Assembly (NCBI RefSeq): GCF_000235365.1
Contig: NC_016456.1
Coordinates: forward strand, 682,001-746,000
DNA length: 64,000 nucleotides
Reading direction: 5' to 3'
Source of the DNA: Eremothecium cymbalariae DBVPG#7215
Taxonomy: Eukaryota > Ascomycota > Saccharomycetes > Saccharomycetales > Saccharomycetaceae
In this document: positions 27,850 to 37,977 of the stretch, one piece after another
How positions within the stretch are numbered: position 1 is the stretch's first letter
Layout: each line of letters starts with the position of its first letter
Notes under the pieces: model-generated
The model's input: only the letters and a program-made list of their open reading frames with translations
What the model was told of the DNA's origin: nothing
Database searches by the model: none
Position numbers and translations under genes: made by a program

Positions 27850-29211
27850 TCAATACGCAAATTCAGCTAGATAAACCAAAATCCTAAAGGCCAGGGGAGC
27901 ATGTAAACCAGGTGCAGCAGCACCTTTGCTACTAGCTGTTGTCGCTGTCGAAGAGGCAGTAGTTGAGCTTTGAGATGAACTAATGCTGCTAGGCTTTGGA
28001 TCATCATCAATACTGGCATCTTCACACAATTCTTGAGTCATCAACCCAGTACCCAACGGAGTTCCCGCCCCACTAGTGAAATAAGCGGATGCAGCACTAG
28101 GCATCTCTGGTAAGGTATTATTTGCTTCCCACACACCCTCTTGATACACAGGACACTCTGAATAGTTGCTATCTTTAGAATAACCGCCGTCCCCCGTAGG
28201 ATTAGAAGTCTTTGAGTACTGATTTTTGAGGTTTTCAAAATCTTGCAACTTTGTGATATTGTTACCTTCACCTATTTCAACCAATCCATGCTTGTTAACT
28301 TCTTGAGAATATTCATAGGCAAGTCCGCCTGAAAACAAAGATGACATTAACTCGGAATAGATAACAGAGATTTCGCTGAAGGGTCTAGCTGATTCGACTT
28401 TAATACACCCAAATTCAGATAAGAACATAGGAACGGAATAACCTTTATACAGCTGCATCTTCTCTGAGTAACCAGAAACCCTGAAGGAAGACTCACCGCA
28501 CCAAGAATAATCATTAACACCAAACATATCTATCCGGGCATCCTCATCATCTCCACAATTGAAGTAATGAGCTGACAAAACACGATTGCTCGACACATCC
28601 GCTGCACTATAACCAACTGGGATCTTCCTGTAGTTCCTAGCCTTGATATATTTCTTCACATCTCTAACTACAGCCTTAACATAAGTGGCTGACTTAGTAT
28701 TTTTTTCATCGTTAAGCACCTCATTTCCTGCAAAGAAACCTAAAACATTGTCGTATTTTGCAAATGCATCAACTGTTGCAAACAAGCTTTGCAAATAATG
28801 TGCATTATACGAACAACCTGGATTTACTCTTGAAATAGAAGCCGTAGGAGTGTTAATATCAAGGATCAAGTAAATCCCCGCATCGGCTAACATCTGCATA
28901 CACTCATCATGATCCAGAGAGTTATCGACCGTATATACCCTAATTGAATTGATACCAAGTTCCTTAAACAGCGGTATATCACGCCCACAGATTCTGCTGT
29001 CTGCCAATGGATCAGTCAAGTTCGAAGGCCCGCCGGGCTGATAATCAACCCCCCGAATATAGAATCTCTCTCCAGTCTTGCTGTTAAAAAACGCATTCCC
29101 AGAAACCTCAATTGGTGATATCGATGAACTTGAATTACTTGTTGTGTCCGCTGCAAGTGCCGTACCAGCTAGTATTGCTGTTAGAAGGCCTAACGTTGAA
29201 CCCAATTTCAT
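27850..29211 (-). CDS. GAS5: Gas5, GPI-anchored beta-1,3-glucanosyltransferase (GH72)
   Basis: 453 residues. A signal peptide (about 1-20, ending ALA) precedes the GH72 domain with GERFYIRGVDYQPGG, acid/base glutamate in FFAGNEV and nucleophile glutamate in MFLSEFGC. There is no Cys-rich X8 box after the catalytic domain, as in Gas5 and unlike Gas1/2. A Ser/Thr-rich stretch follows, then a hydrophobic C-terminus (LAFRILVYLAEFAY) with a small-residue GPI site just before it. The enzyme elongates cell-wall beta-1,3-glucan by transglycosylation outside the plasma membrane. It is convergent with the bZIP gene, in the YOL030W-YOL028C order. Confidence 0.94.
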   Translation of the reverse strand: MKLGSTLGLLTAILAGTALAADTTSNSSSSISPIEVSGNAFFNSKTGERFYIRGVDYQPGGPSNLTDPLADSRICGRDIPLFKELGINSIRVYTVDNSLDHDECMQMLADAGIYLILDINTPTASISRVNPGCSYNAHYLQSLFATVDAFAKYDNVLGFFAGNEVLNDEKNTKSATYVKAVVRDVKKYIKARNYRKIPVGYSAADVSSNRVLSAHYFNCGDDEDARIDMFGVNDYSWCGESSFRVSGYSEKMQLYKGYSVPMFLSEFGCIKVESARPFSEISVIYSELMSSLFSGGLAYEYSQEVNKHGLVEIGEGNNITKLQDFENLKNQYSKTSNPTGDGGYSKDSNYSECPVYQEGVWEANNTLPEMPSAASAYFTSGAGTPLGTGLMTQELCEDASIDDDPKPSSISSSQSSTTASSTATTASSKGAAAPGLHAPLAFRILVYLAEFAY

Positions 29212-29950
29212 AGCTAGTTGTGAAATTTTGATAGTACCCGTTTTACTTATAATCCACCACCTCTTTTATCTATATCCAGTCTCACGGTGAACTATGTTTT
29301 TATATAAAAGTTTCTACAACAAATACTTTATTCATGCAGACCATGCAAAGTAATAAATCCCTGTTACTTAAATACTGAAAAGTTTTAGGAAACTTTTCAT
29401 CGAAAAGTTCCTTCAGCAACTAAAAAAAAGAGACTATCCAGTTTTTCTTTTAACTGTATAGAAGGCAAAACAGAATATAAATAAATTAATATTAAGAAAC
29501 CGTACAATTACCTGATTGAACCCTGTTCCGAGAACTAAAAAAAGAAACTGATTTACACCTGTATATAAACACACACATACACACCTTCCCCGTCCCCCGC
29601 TCTATTCACACTTAAAAGCCAAGACATCTACAAGAATGCCTGGGAGCTGGATAAAACCAAACCAAAAACAGTACAATATATATGTCTAAGGTCCTTTACC
29701 TTTATATCTAGTTCTTAAACCCAAAACAAGCGGCAGTCGCAATCGCAGTCGCAGTCGCGCTGACACGTTAAAAAGTACTGCAGCGTTTCATGAAGAAACA
29801 AAAAAACGGTTCTCGAGCAAGAAGTGCGTACCCCTGTTTCGAACACGCGTTCTAAAGTACAGTCAACGGACCGCTGTCAACTCGGCCACAAAAGCAGCAA
29901 GACAGCAGCAGCGGATTATCTGAGGCTAAATATAGAATCGTTATCACGTG
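29212..29950. other. GAS5 upstream region
   Basis: About 740 bases upstream of GAS5, up to the reversed LTR. It contains CT-rich stretches and a short array of the hexamer GCAGTC/GCAATC at about 29732-29757. A CACGTG box (TCACGTGA, 29943-29950) abuts the LTR target duplication. No gene is supported. Confidence 0.5.
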
Positions 29951-29955
29951 AGGTG

Positions 29956-30250
29956 TGTCGTAAAATCAAGAGCATCTCGGCAGTTATGATGATCAGACTA
30001 AGAAGCATCTTGATAGTCACGATAACAAGACAAAGAAACAGCGAATCAGAGTCGTTAGGAGACTATGAAGATGATAAGGAGACCCAGAATAGACTAGATT
30101 AGATTAGATACTAGGTCCAGCTGGATCCCCAGAGGGTAGTTGAGCCAGATCAGAGACTACACAAGCAGTAACAGATCATCAACCTAAGTATAGCCGCCAC
30201 GTGACGAGAAGTTCAAGCTAGCACGTGACCTCATCTAGTGGCCCTCTACA
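29956..30250 (-). mobile_element. Solo LTR (copy 2), reversed, with 5-bp target duplication
   Basis: 295 bp, the reverse complement of copy 1 with few differences. The minus strand starts TGTAGAGGGCC (one change from TGTCGAGGG) and ends TTTTACGACA. It is flanked by perfect 5-bp direct repeats AGGTG at 29951-29955 and 30251-30255. It shares the internal deletion of copy 1, so the two belong to one short subfamily. Unlike the other copies, there is no tRNA gene next to it. One of its two CACGTG boxes is immediately followed by altered sequence (GTGGCGGC). Confidence 0.93.
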
Positions 30251-30255
30251 AGGTG

Positions 30256-31085
30256 GTTCATGATAGCCTCAAAATAGCTAACTTTATACACCTCCCCAGT
30301 TGTACACGGCAAGAAGCAACCTAGCAAGGCCTCAACAGTCCGTGTGCAGCAGCATCCCACAACTCAAACCAACTCTTTACTTGTATGCTACCAAATATAT
30401 CGCGGTGACACAAAAACCCTCCCCCAGTAGTGCTCAAACCTGTACATAGTATGTTCAGCCAGAGGCTTATTTTGTTGCAACTCACACCACCACGTAAAGC
30501 CCGTGCATGAAGATCCAGTTGAGATATGTGTTGGATTGCTGGCCTGCTTTATGCCAGCTCTTCTTATATACAAATCGTCATCTATAAGACCGCGTGATAT
30601 AACCTCAAAGAATCTGCTTGGGCTGCAGGAATAAGACATGAAACGCAGCCTTCTCGTAGTACAGCAGATGTGCACCTATAAACCATGGGTTTATCATACT
30701 TGTTAAAAAGATATATATTGTAGGTTATGCATATGACACAGCACCTGAAGGAACGCGTGGTATACATATATACATATATATGTATATATGTATATGTATA
30801 CCATTCAGAAATTTTTCAAATGTGAGAGATGGAGAATGGCTTCCTGAGAGCGATCTTCCTTCTGCATGGCCGCATTTGCTTCTTACCGAATTCTGAAACT
30901 CGCAAACACATCTTGATAACTCGCAAACAGGTAGATATAATTACTCAAAACAAGACAAAACTTTCAAGTAGCCGGTTTTTATAGGTGAGAGGGATATAAT
31001 AATTTGCTTATAGGGTTAAGAAGATCAAATTTGGTCTATTTTATAATTATAGAAGTTGTATTGAAGGTGTTAGAGTGGATTTTGG
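30256..31085. other. SPA2 upstream region
   Basis: About 830 bases between the LTR and SPA2. It holds a perfect palindrome (listed separately) and AT-rich sequence near the SPA2 start. A minus-strand frame at 30388-30675 has no ATG and no recognised content. No RNA gene is seen. Confidence 0.5.
30761..30794. repeat. Perfect 34-bp TA-rich palindrome
   Basis: The 34 bases starting TATACATATATAC are identical to their own reverse complement, without a spacer. The flanking GG and CC plus further TATA extend the symmetry imperfectly. It lies about 290 bp upstream of the SPA2 start. Confidence 0.9.
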
Positions 31086-34000
31086 ATGGTAGACGATATT
31101 CAGGATCTTTTTCCTGGGCAACTAAACCAAGTCTATGGTTATTACGTTGCTCTCAGACAGTTTTGTGATGTTACTGGTAGTTCACAAGATAGGTCAAGCT
31201 CTTCGAGGGCTCAGAAGGCGAGGGCCAAGTTACTGAGGCTTTCTCCAGCGCAGTTTTTTGAGTTGAGTACGGATGTTTATGATGAATTACAGAGGAGAAT
31301 TGACGAAGCACAGGATCAGCCAGACCATTTACTGCCCAAGGAGCATTTCCATGTGAAGAGGAACCAAGCGAGACAGAAATTGGCTAATCTGTCGCAGACG
31401 AGGTTTAATGATTTAGTTGATGATATTTTGTTTGAAATTACAAGACGCGGGTATCATAACCAGCCAGTTGTTCCTGAGTCCCGGGGCGATGAAGGACAGG
31501 GTTCAAAAGATGAATTAAGGAACAGTGGTTTGAGGCGTAGTAACCAATCGTCTCCAGAAAGTGCTTCTAGGGGGGGGAGTAATATGGGGCAAGCAGGGCA
31601 AGGGTCCAACCAGCCCGTACGGAAATCAGCCTCTTCTGTGAGGAAACAGTTGGGGAAGAACGTACAATCGCACAATCTAAATTTGGAAAACAATCAAGAG
31701 GCAGCTGAGTCGAAAGTACCTTTGATGGTTACACCGAACACGTCCATTCAAACGTCGCAAGTTATACCAAAGAAGGCTTCTATTGATTGGTCTACGGAAG
31801 AGGAAGAAGATAATTTTAGAGAGGCTAGAGACATCGATGACGGCCACCCTAAATCTTCACAGCCATTTAGCTCAGATCTGTCTGCGGATATTGACTTGGA
31901 TTTGAACATAAGCGCCCAGTCTCCTGGTAGGAACCACGTTTCATCGACTCCAAGTGCGAAATCTCTAGGATTGGATGAAAGCGCCATCTCTGCTACTTCA
32001 CCGCTGTACACCAACACCGATTCTTCATCGCGCAAGGCTTTATCGAGTTTATCCGATCGTGATAAAGACAGGGATATCGTACTGCTTTTGGAGGAGGGAA
32101 ATAAATTAGAGGCGAAAATTAGGCAAATGTCTGAAGATTACAAAACTTTGGAATTCAAATCTGGACAGTTGGATGGCCAGGTATCAATACTCTCTTCTGA
32201 AAAACGATCTTTGAATGAAAAAGTAGAGGAGCTGAGTTCGCAGCTACAATCGTCTAAAGCGGAGATAAACACTCTAAAAGGTGAGTTGTCGTCCAAGATA
32301 GATGACGCAGAAAAGAGGGATGAAATTCAGCAGGAACTCACTTTACTAAACAAACAGTTGAACGAATTGAAGTTTGAAAATGAGGCGTTTAAGCAGAAAA
32401 ATATTACTTTGACTATCCAATTAGCGGACCAAGATGCCGTTGTTGGTAAATCGTTCAACGATACATTCAAATCAAAGCTATCAGCATTGAACGGACAACT
32501 AGAGGAACTGGTTACTGAAAATCAAACACTGAAACTATCTAATGTAGAATTGAAGAACCAACTAGCCAAGCAGCAGGAACTCAATACAAACAGACCTGTT
32601 GATGAAAGCTTTCAAAAACGGTTATCTGCAATGTCCAACCAACTGAACGATCTGTCTATCGAAAATGAAACATTAAAACAAACAAATACAGAATTGACGT
32701 TGAAGCTAAAAAGGATTTCAAGTATAACATCGGCCCCTATAAATGTATCTCCACTATCATCGAAGGGCTCAAACGTAACGCTCGATAGTATTTCAAAGTT
32801 TATATCACCTCAAGGATCAATTTCTCTTCCGTTAATTAAATCGTTTAACACAAACTTAGAAACCATTTTCAAGCATTTGAGTCAGGGGGAACAGACAGGA
32901 GATGTATTGTTTGAAGACATTGCTCGTATATCTGACGTGGTAGATAAGATCATCAATTCGACTTCTCAACCAGACCATGAGCAAGCAACCTTATTAGTAA
33001 AAGCTGCTAATTCCCATGCAATCACTACTATTCGCTATTATGCTACTTATCCCACTATATTACCTGTTTTTACAGCAGAAAGTGCATTGACTAGTATTTC
33101 TTTTGCTGTTTGCAAATTGGTTAGCGTGGCAGGTCTAAAACGAGGTAGTGGTGAGGACCTACCGATAACGCCTTTGACGAAGATGTCCAATGAGACATCT
33201 TCGCAACCAAACCTGCCTCAGGGTGGGAGCAATGATAATTCTATTTCCTCTTTATCGCATAGCAGTTTTGGAGAAGAAGAAGTTTCCACAGTTAAACCTT
33301 TGAGGATTACTCAGAAAGTTTCTTCATTAACACCTCCCAGGGATAAGCCTTCTGTCCCAAGGAGACCTTCGGGTACTTCTTTAATTAGTTCCATGATGTC
33401 AGGTACTAGTAAAAAAGATACGCCTAAAAATAGGAATAAGCTAAATTTGTTTATTCCTACTAGTGGAAGCTCTTCTGCCAGCAGACGTAGTTCTGAAAGT
33501 GTGTCTTCTGTGGATAAGAATTCTGTCCCGTTTGTTAATCCTGAAATCAACGTATCTACACCGGAGGAAACTAATGGTACCCCCCCTTCGATGAACAAAG
33601 TATTGGATAAACTCAATGACTCCGGCAAAAGTTCGCTTAGTAATCGCTCAACAGATATCAAAGTGACAGCTGAAACACCAAATGCAGTTTCAAGCGCTGC
33701 AAATATTAGCGATACAGTTAATGACTTGACACAAACAGCAGGTATCCTTTTAGGAGGGAAGGCCTCAGAAGAACAGAAGGACGCAGAGTACCAGAAAGAC
33801 AATGTTAAAAAAGCTGGTACGGAAATGAGCAACTCAGTTTCTTTGGATCTTGCTGAACCGAGGCCTTCTTTAAATTATAACGATAAATCCTCAAAAGAAT
33901 ATATTAAAGATATTCATGGACGAAGAGATAATGAACAGAAACCAGTTTTGAAAGAAATGGATTTTACACTCAAAAACAAGCATCCAGATAGAGAGGGCTT

Positions 34001-36521
34001 TTCAGTGGCATCTTCAGAAAAGGCTCGATCAACTTCTGATTCCCCACTTAGTATGTCATTTATTAAAAGCAACACCTTAACCCATTCAGACACTCAAAAT
34101 CACACAACTGTTCATTTTACAAGGACTACGCTAGTTCGCAAGATTTTCTCTGGATATAGTGATGATTCTGATATTGAAACTTCTGGATCGGCTGAAAACA
34201 GCTCGCCTGCTTCTCCAAGTGCAGATGATTTAACATATCAGGCTTTGAAGCAAAGTATGAAGGGAAATCGTGAAAGCTCTTCTGCGTCTCCAGAATCGTC
34301 TTTGAGATCTTCAACATTCAAGACTGGTGTTATTGCCTCACCAGGTCCATTGAGGCCCCAAATTCCGGTTACAAAAGAATCAAGTGGCCGGAATTTTAAT
34401 TTGGAAGCTACGCAAGTAGCCAATCGAACTCCTACTTCTGTTCTTGAACTTCAATCGGCATCTTCAAGGCACGAATTGTTCAGTGAAAATAGGGCTGCTT
34501 TTCGTCCTGCATCAGTAACTGATGGGAACAAACCACTTATTGGTACTGAAGACTCTAAATCCCCAACTTCAAGCTACGAAACGGACAATAATGGATCACC
34601 GGAAAGGGTGGTCAGCTCTGATTCGAGTTCTGTCTTAGAGTACTCTGGAACTATTGTGGAGAATGTCAGATTGGCATCTGCTGTTACTGATGTTCGCGAA
34701 AACTTGAATTCCTCCCCATTAAGTGGTTCCGGTACTCTAAAGTCAATGTTTCCTAATGATGTTGCCAGTCAACTTAATATGCCAATAAACAATATTGAAT
34801 TTAGTGGTTCAGGCTCTCCCTCAGTTGAGTCTCGTGGAAATAAGGCTCTTGGTTTTGAAACTCCATCGGAGGAACTTGAAAATTCCATTACAACTAATTG
34901 TGAAGAGCTTCCATCTATAGACTTGAGAAACAATATCGATATTCAAAAAATTGCTAATGCTTCAACTGGAGGGGTGCAGAATCCCGTTAAAAGGGTCCTA
35001 GTATCAACAAAACGCAACAGCATTTTCCAACACTCATCCGACTCAAAAAAAAGTATTGAAGGCTTAGCAAGAACATTATCAGATGAAGATTTAAATGCTA
35101 CTGCGAGTGATATTGCCAAGAAGTCTTCTAAGGAAGTAAACTCAGTGAAATCCGTTGCGGTAATCAATTTCGAGGAACCACTTCATGTTAGCGAAAACTT
35201 GATTCCTAGGAACATTGATAATATTGATTTGTCGCCCGTGATAGCTACACCAGAGAAACCAATTCTTAACTCTCGCTCAATAGTTGGCTCAGCTGATAAA
35301 CGCAAGGAGGAACCAGTGGCTAATGCTGAAGATAAGGATACGAAACATACCGGTATTTCGGAAGAGCCATTTAATGAAGGCACTCCTAATCATACAAAAT
35401 CACCGGCAACCACTAACATTCATTCTCCTGGTGCGAAAGACGCCTCAACTAAACTAACTGAGATCGCTGATAATCGCGAAATGCCAGCAGTCTCTCTGAA
35501 AATGACAACTGAGAGCAGGCAGTTGGTGAACGAACCATCGACAGTCAGGGAGTCTCCCTCAAAAACACCTCGGTTGGTGAACGAACCATCGACAGTCAAG
35601 CAGTCTCCCTCAAAAACACCTCGGTTGGTGAACGAACCGTCGACAGTCAAGCAGTCTCCTTCAAAAACACCTCGGTTGGTGAATGAACCATCGACAGTCA
35701 AGCAGTCTCCTTCAAAAACACCTCGGTTGGTGAATGAACCATCGACAGTCAAGGAGTCTCCCTCAAAAACACCTCGGTTGGTGAACGAACCGTCGACAGT
35801 CAAGCAGTCTCCCTCAAAAACACCTCGGTTGGTGAACGAACCATCGACAGTCAAGCAGTCTCCTTCAAAAACACCTCGGTTGGTGAACGAACCGTCGACA
35901 GTCAAGCAGTCTCCCTCAAAGACATTTGAATCGAACCCAGCTTACCCAAGTGAACTGCCTCAAACACCCTCGGAAGGGGGTGATCGCAATGATGACACCC
36001 AAAGTTATGAAGAAGAGGAATTGGATTTTAATGTTGAAGAGTTTGATATTGAAAACCCAGATAATACACTAGCCGAATTATTGTTATACTTGGAACATCA
36101 AACTATGGATGTTATTTGTACCATTCAGTCGTTATTGACCAGCATCAAACAACCAAAAGCTACCACTGGTGAATTGAGACAGAAATCTAGCGCTATTTGC
36201 CAAGTCATTGGTCAGATGGTTGGTGCAACTAGTGTATCTATGAATCAAAGTCGTAATGCAGCTCTAAAGGAACACGGAAACTGGGTCGTCCAGAATCTAG
36301 TTGATTGCCGTCGTAGAATGGCAGTTCTATGTAACCTGAAGTCTGATGGTGTATTACTATCGGATGAACAAGATGATCAGTTTGCGGACAAACACTTTAA
36401 GCAAAGGTTAGCCGGGGTTGCATTTGATGTTGCTAAATGCACGAAAGAGCTTGTTAAATCGGTCGAGGAAGCTAGTTTGAAAGAGGAGATTGAATATCTG
36501 AACTCCAAGTTAACGAAATAA
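31086..36521 (+). CDS. SPA2: Spa2, polarisome scaffold
   Basis: 1811 residues. Two N-terminal Spa2-homology (SHD/GIT-like) repeats lie within about 20-125: AKLLRLSPAQFFELSTDVYDEL and QKLANLSQTRFNDLVDDILFEI. A coiled coil at about 330-550 (LEAKIRQMSEDYKTLEFK; QLEELVTENQTLK) is followed by a conserved segment near 570-690. A very long Ser-rich disordered region comes next, then eight tandem 17-residue repeats, then a conserved C-terminal helical domain (about 1660-1811). In yeast, Spa2 scaffolds Bni1, Pea2, Bud6 and the MAP-kinase kinases at growth sites. MRPL15 follows, as it follows the paralogue SPH1 in S. cerevisiae, so this looks like the single pre-duplication SPA2/SPH1 gene. Confidence 0.95.
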   Translation: MVDDIQDLFPGQLNQVYGYYVALRQFCDVTGSSQDRSSSSRAQKARAKLLRLSPAQFFELSTDVYDELQRRIDEAQDQPDHLLPKEHFHVKRNQARQKLANLSQTRFNDLVDDILFEITRRGYHNQPVVPESRGDEGQGSKDELRNSGLRRSNQSSPESASRGGSNMGQAGQGSNQPVRKSASSVRKQLGKNVQSHNLNLENNQEAAESKVPLMVTPNTSIQTSQVIPKKASIDWSTEEEEDNFREARDIDDGHPKSSQPFSSDLSADIDLDLNISAQSPGRNHVSSTPSAKSLGLDESAISATSPLYTNTDSSSRKALSSLSDRDKDRDIVLLLEEGNKLEAKIRQMSEDYKTLEFKSGQLDGQVSILSSEKRSLNEKVEELSSQLQSSKAEINTLKGELSSKIDDAEKRDEIQQELTLLNKQLNELKFENEAFKQKNITLTIQLADQDAVVGKSFNDTFKSKLSALNGQLEELVTENQTLKLSNVELKNQLAKQQELNTNRPVDESFQKRLSAMSNQLNDLSIENETLKQTNTELTLKLKRISSITSAPINVSPLSSKGSNVTLDSISKFISPQGSISLPLIKSFNTNLETIFKHLSQGEQTGDVLFEDIARISDVVDKIINSTSQPDHEQATLLVKAANSHAITTIRYYATYPTILPVFTAESALTSISFAVCKLVSVAGLKRGSGEDLPITPLTKMSNETSSQPNLPQGGSNDNSISSLSHSSFGEEEVSTVKPLRITQKVSSLTPPRDKPSVPRRPSGTSLISSMMSGTSKKDTPKNRNKLNLFIPTSGSSSASRRSSESVSSVDKNSVPFVNPEINVSTPEETNGTPPSMNKVLDKLNDSGKSSLSNRSTDIKVTAETPNAVSSAANISDTVNDLTQTAGILLGGKASEEQKDAEYQKDNVKKAGTEMSNSVSLDLAEPRPSLNYNDKSSKEYIKDIHGRRDNEQKPVLKEMDFTLKNKHPDREGFSVASSEKARSTSDSPLSMSFIKSNTLTHSDTQNHTTVHFTRTTLVRKIFSGYSDDSDIETSGSAENSSPASPSADDLTYQALKQSMKGNRESSSASPESSLRSSTFKTGVIASPGPLRPQIPVTKESSGRNFNLEATQVANRTPTSVLELQSASSRHELFSENRAAFRPASVTDGNKPLIGTEDSKSPTSSYETDNNGSPERVVSSDSSSVLEYSGTIVENVRLASAVTDVRENLNSSPLSGSGTLKSMFPNDVASQLNMPINNIEFSGSGSPSVESRGNKALGFETPSEELENSITTNCEELPSIDLRNNIDIQKIANASTGGVQNPVKRVLVSTKRNSIFQHSSDSKKSIEGLARTLSDEDLNATASDIAKKSSKEVNSVKSVAVINFEEPLHVSENLIPRNIDNIDLSPVIATPEKPILNSRSIVGSADKRKEEPVANAEDKDTKHTGISEEPFNEGTPNHTKSPATTNIHSPGAKDASTKLTEIADNREMPAVSLKMTTESRQLVNEPSTVRESPSKTPRLVNEPSTVKQSPSKTPRLVNEPSTVKQSPSKTPRLVNEPSTVKQSPSKTPRLVNEPSTVKESPSKTPRLVNEPSTVKQSPSKTPRLVNEPSTVKQSPSKTPRLVNEPSTVKQSPSKTFESNPAYPSELPQTPSEGGDRNDDTQSYEEEELDFNVEEFDIENPDNTLAELLLYLEHQTMDVICTIQSLLTSIKQPKATTGELRQKSSAICQVIGQMVGATSVSMNQSRNAALKEHGNWVVQNLVDCRRRMAVLCNLKSDGVLLSDEQDDQFADKHFKQRLAGVAFDVAKCTKELVKSVEEASLKEEIEYLNSKLTK
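35520..35927. repeat. SPA2: Eight tandem 51-bp units in SPA2
   Basis: Eight in-frame units encode LVNEPSTVK(Q/E)SPSKTPR with only silent changes (ACC ATC/ACC GTC) and Q/E or R/K swaps, so expansion is recent. Each unit carries SP and TP sites that proline-directed kinases could phosphorylate. The opposite strand is also open across the array, which is a by-product of the repeat. Confidence 0.95.
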
Positions 36522-36943
36522 GTGTTATCCTAACTATAGATACCAGAACCTTTTTCTACCAATTCTTGCAAATTGGAATACCCAGCTGTTTTTATATAAC
36601 GTTGGAAATGTATTATTACGATATTACTTTACTATATATTATCTGCTATTGCCATACAACTCATAATCTACTAAGTTATTTTTCGTGTAAACTTATATTA
36701 AAGTCTGTAATGCACAGTTCTGCTTATGCATACATACATACATACATTCATATATATAAATATGTCAGTGCAGTGTGGATTAAATATATACAGGTAGGTT
36801 TAGTTATAAGGTTTTAATGCCGGTCTCAACATCTGTTATGCACGATTTCTATTTCCAGGATATGAGGGTACCTTATTACATTGTGAATAGGTTATCGATA
36901 TATTCATATTACAATATCTCTCAAAAGTTGGCAATTACACATA
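36522..36943. other. Convergent intergenic region SPA2/MRPL15
   Basis: About 420 AT-rich bases with TACATACATACAT repeats (36728-36746). It serves as the 3' end of both genes. No gene is seen. Confidence 0.55.
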
Positions 36944-37642
36944 TCACTCTGGTAGCATGGGCTTGGAAATCGAAACCAAACTTGATTCTTTTGTAGGATC
37001 GAATAGCTCCACTTCCAAAAACCTTGCGGCCTTCTCATCACCATTGAACATTAGAGTACCACCGATTAAAGCGTTCAACACTGTGGTGCGTACGGTATGT
37101 TCACCATTAAACTTCTCTGATTGTAAAGAATCCCTCTTGTTCCAAAAGATAAGATTATCAATCTGCTTTAATCTCACAAACTCTGATGTTACAAATTTAG
37201 AGATCACCAGCTTGCCCGCTTGCGTTCCCAGATTCGTAAAATTTAAACCGTTTATATTCTCTTGAATATTTTTGGGATTGACTCTACTCAATAACTGGGG
37301 CTCCCTCAGGTAATGAACAGAAGCTTGTAGTTTCAAAAAATGCGCACCCAACAAAGCCAGCTTCTCATTGTATGGCTTAGAACCTTGAGCAAACGATTTA
37401 TGTGTCAAGCACTGTAAAATCACATCATCAGGCAACTCAAGACCATGCTCTTCTAACTTGAACACTTTTCTAACTAACGCTTGATGCTTCGAGGGATCAA
37501 CTTCTTCGTAGTGTAGACCACTTGGATTTTTCAACGATTCTTCAGGATCTCTTTTTAATCCACGAACTCTGCTGCCTTTATGAAGGTACGTAACACAACG
37601 AATTGATTGTCTCGACACAGCAGGGATTTTCACATGAAACAT
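36944..37642 (-). CDS. MRPL15: Mrpl15, mitochondrial large-subunit ribosomal protein (RNase III fold)
   Basis: 232 residues. A basic, serine- and arginine-containing N-terminus fits a mitochondrial presequence. The body is an RNase III-like fold with LTHKSF at about 110 (VILQCLTHKSFAQGSKPYNEKLALLGAHFL), but the acidic catalytic signature of RNase III is not conserved, as expected for mL57/Mrpl15. It is a structural component of the mitochondrial 54S subunit. It ends in a VLNALIGGTLMFNGDEKAARFLE-type helix. The gene is convergent with SPA2 and divergent from ROK1. In S. cerevisiae it is YLR312W-A, beside SPH1. Confidence 0.93.
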   Translation of the reverse strand: MFHVKIPAVSRQSIRCVTYLHKGSRVRGLKRDPEESLKNPSGLHYEEVDPSKHQALVRKVFKLEEHGLELPDDVILQCLTHKSFAQGSKPYNEKLALLGAHFLKLQASVHYLREPQLLSRVNPKNIQENINGLNFTNLGTQAGKLVISKFVTSEFVRLKQIDNLIFWNKRDSLQSEKFNGEHTVRTTVLNALIGGTLMFNGDEKAARFLEVELFDPTKESSLVSISKPMLPE

Positions 37643-37762
37643 TAGTGCTTATGGAGACAATAAAACAGAATATACGACACCTGAACCACTTGTCTTTATA
37701 AACTTATTCCATAAATCACATATATATGATGATGAGCTAAAGTTATAGAAAGATGAAGATTC

Positions 37763-37774
37763 TGAAAATTTTTT
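37763..37774. promoter_or_regulatory. ROK1: RRPE element of ROK1
   Basis: TGAAAATTTTTT is a ribosomal RNA processing element about 200 bp upstream of the ROK1 ATG, upstream of a PAC box. This is the order seen in ribosome-biogenesis genes. Confidence 0.65.
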
Positions 37775-37875
37775 GAGACGTTTTACAATTTGTGGCCGGG
37801 TAACATTAAATGATTCGTTCATGATGACTTGAAGAATTTGAAAGAAATTTGTGAATTTCTTTTTTCTTTCTTTCT

Positions 37876-37883
37876 GCGATGAG
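37876..37883 (+). promoter_or_regulatory. ROK1: PAC box of ROK1
   Basis: GCGATGAG is an exact PAC motif 94 bp upstream of the ROK1 ATG. Together with the RRPE it predicts co-regulation with the ribosome-biogenesis set (Dot6/Tod6 and Stb3 targets in yeast). Confidence 0.8.
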
Positions 37884-37977
37884 GTCTTATACATATGGAT
37901 AGTAAGATTTAAGAACCTAGTGATTTAAGTTGAATAGCTGCTTTGGTTGAAGCTGGTTGGTATTATTTTGAGTGAAC

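Noticed and set aside
29824..30102. 92-residue plus-strand frame at 29.8-30.1 kb
   Set aside because: It overlaps the reversed solo LTR and is not protein-like.
30388..30675. 95-residue minus-strand frame near the reversed LTR
   Set aside because: Begins at GTG, no ATG, no recognised family; could be decayed sequence but unsupported.
35420..35905. 161-residue antisense frame in SPA2
   Set aside because: It is an echo of the 51-bp repeat, whose length keeps all frames open.
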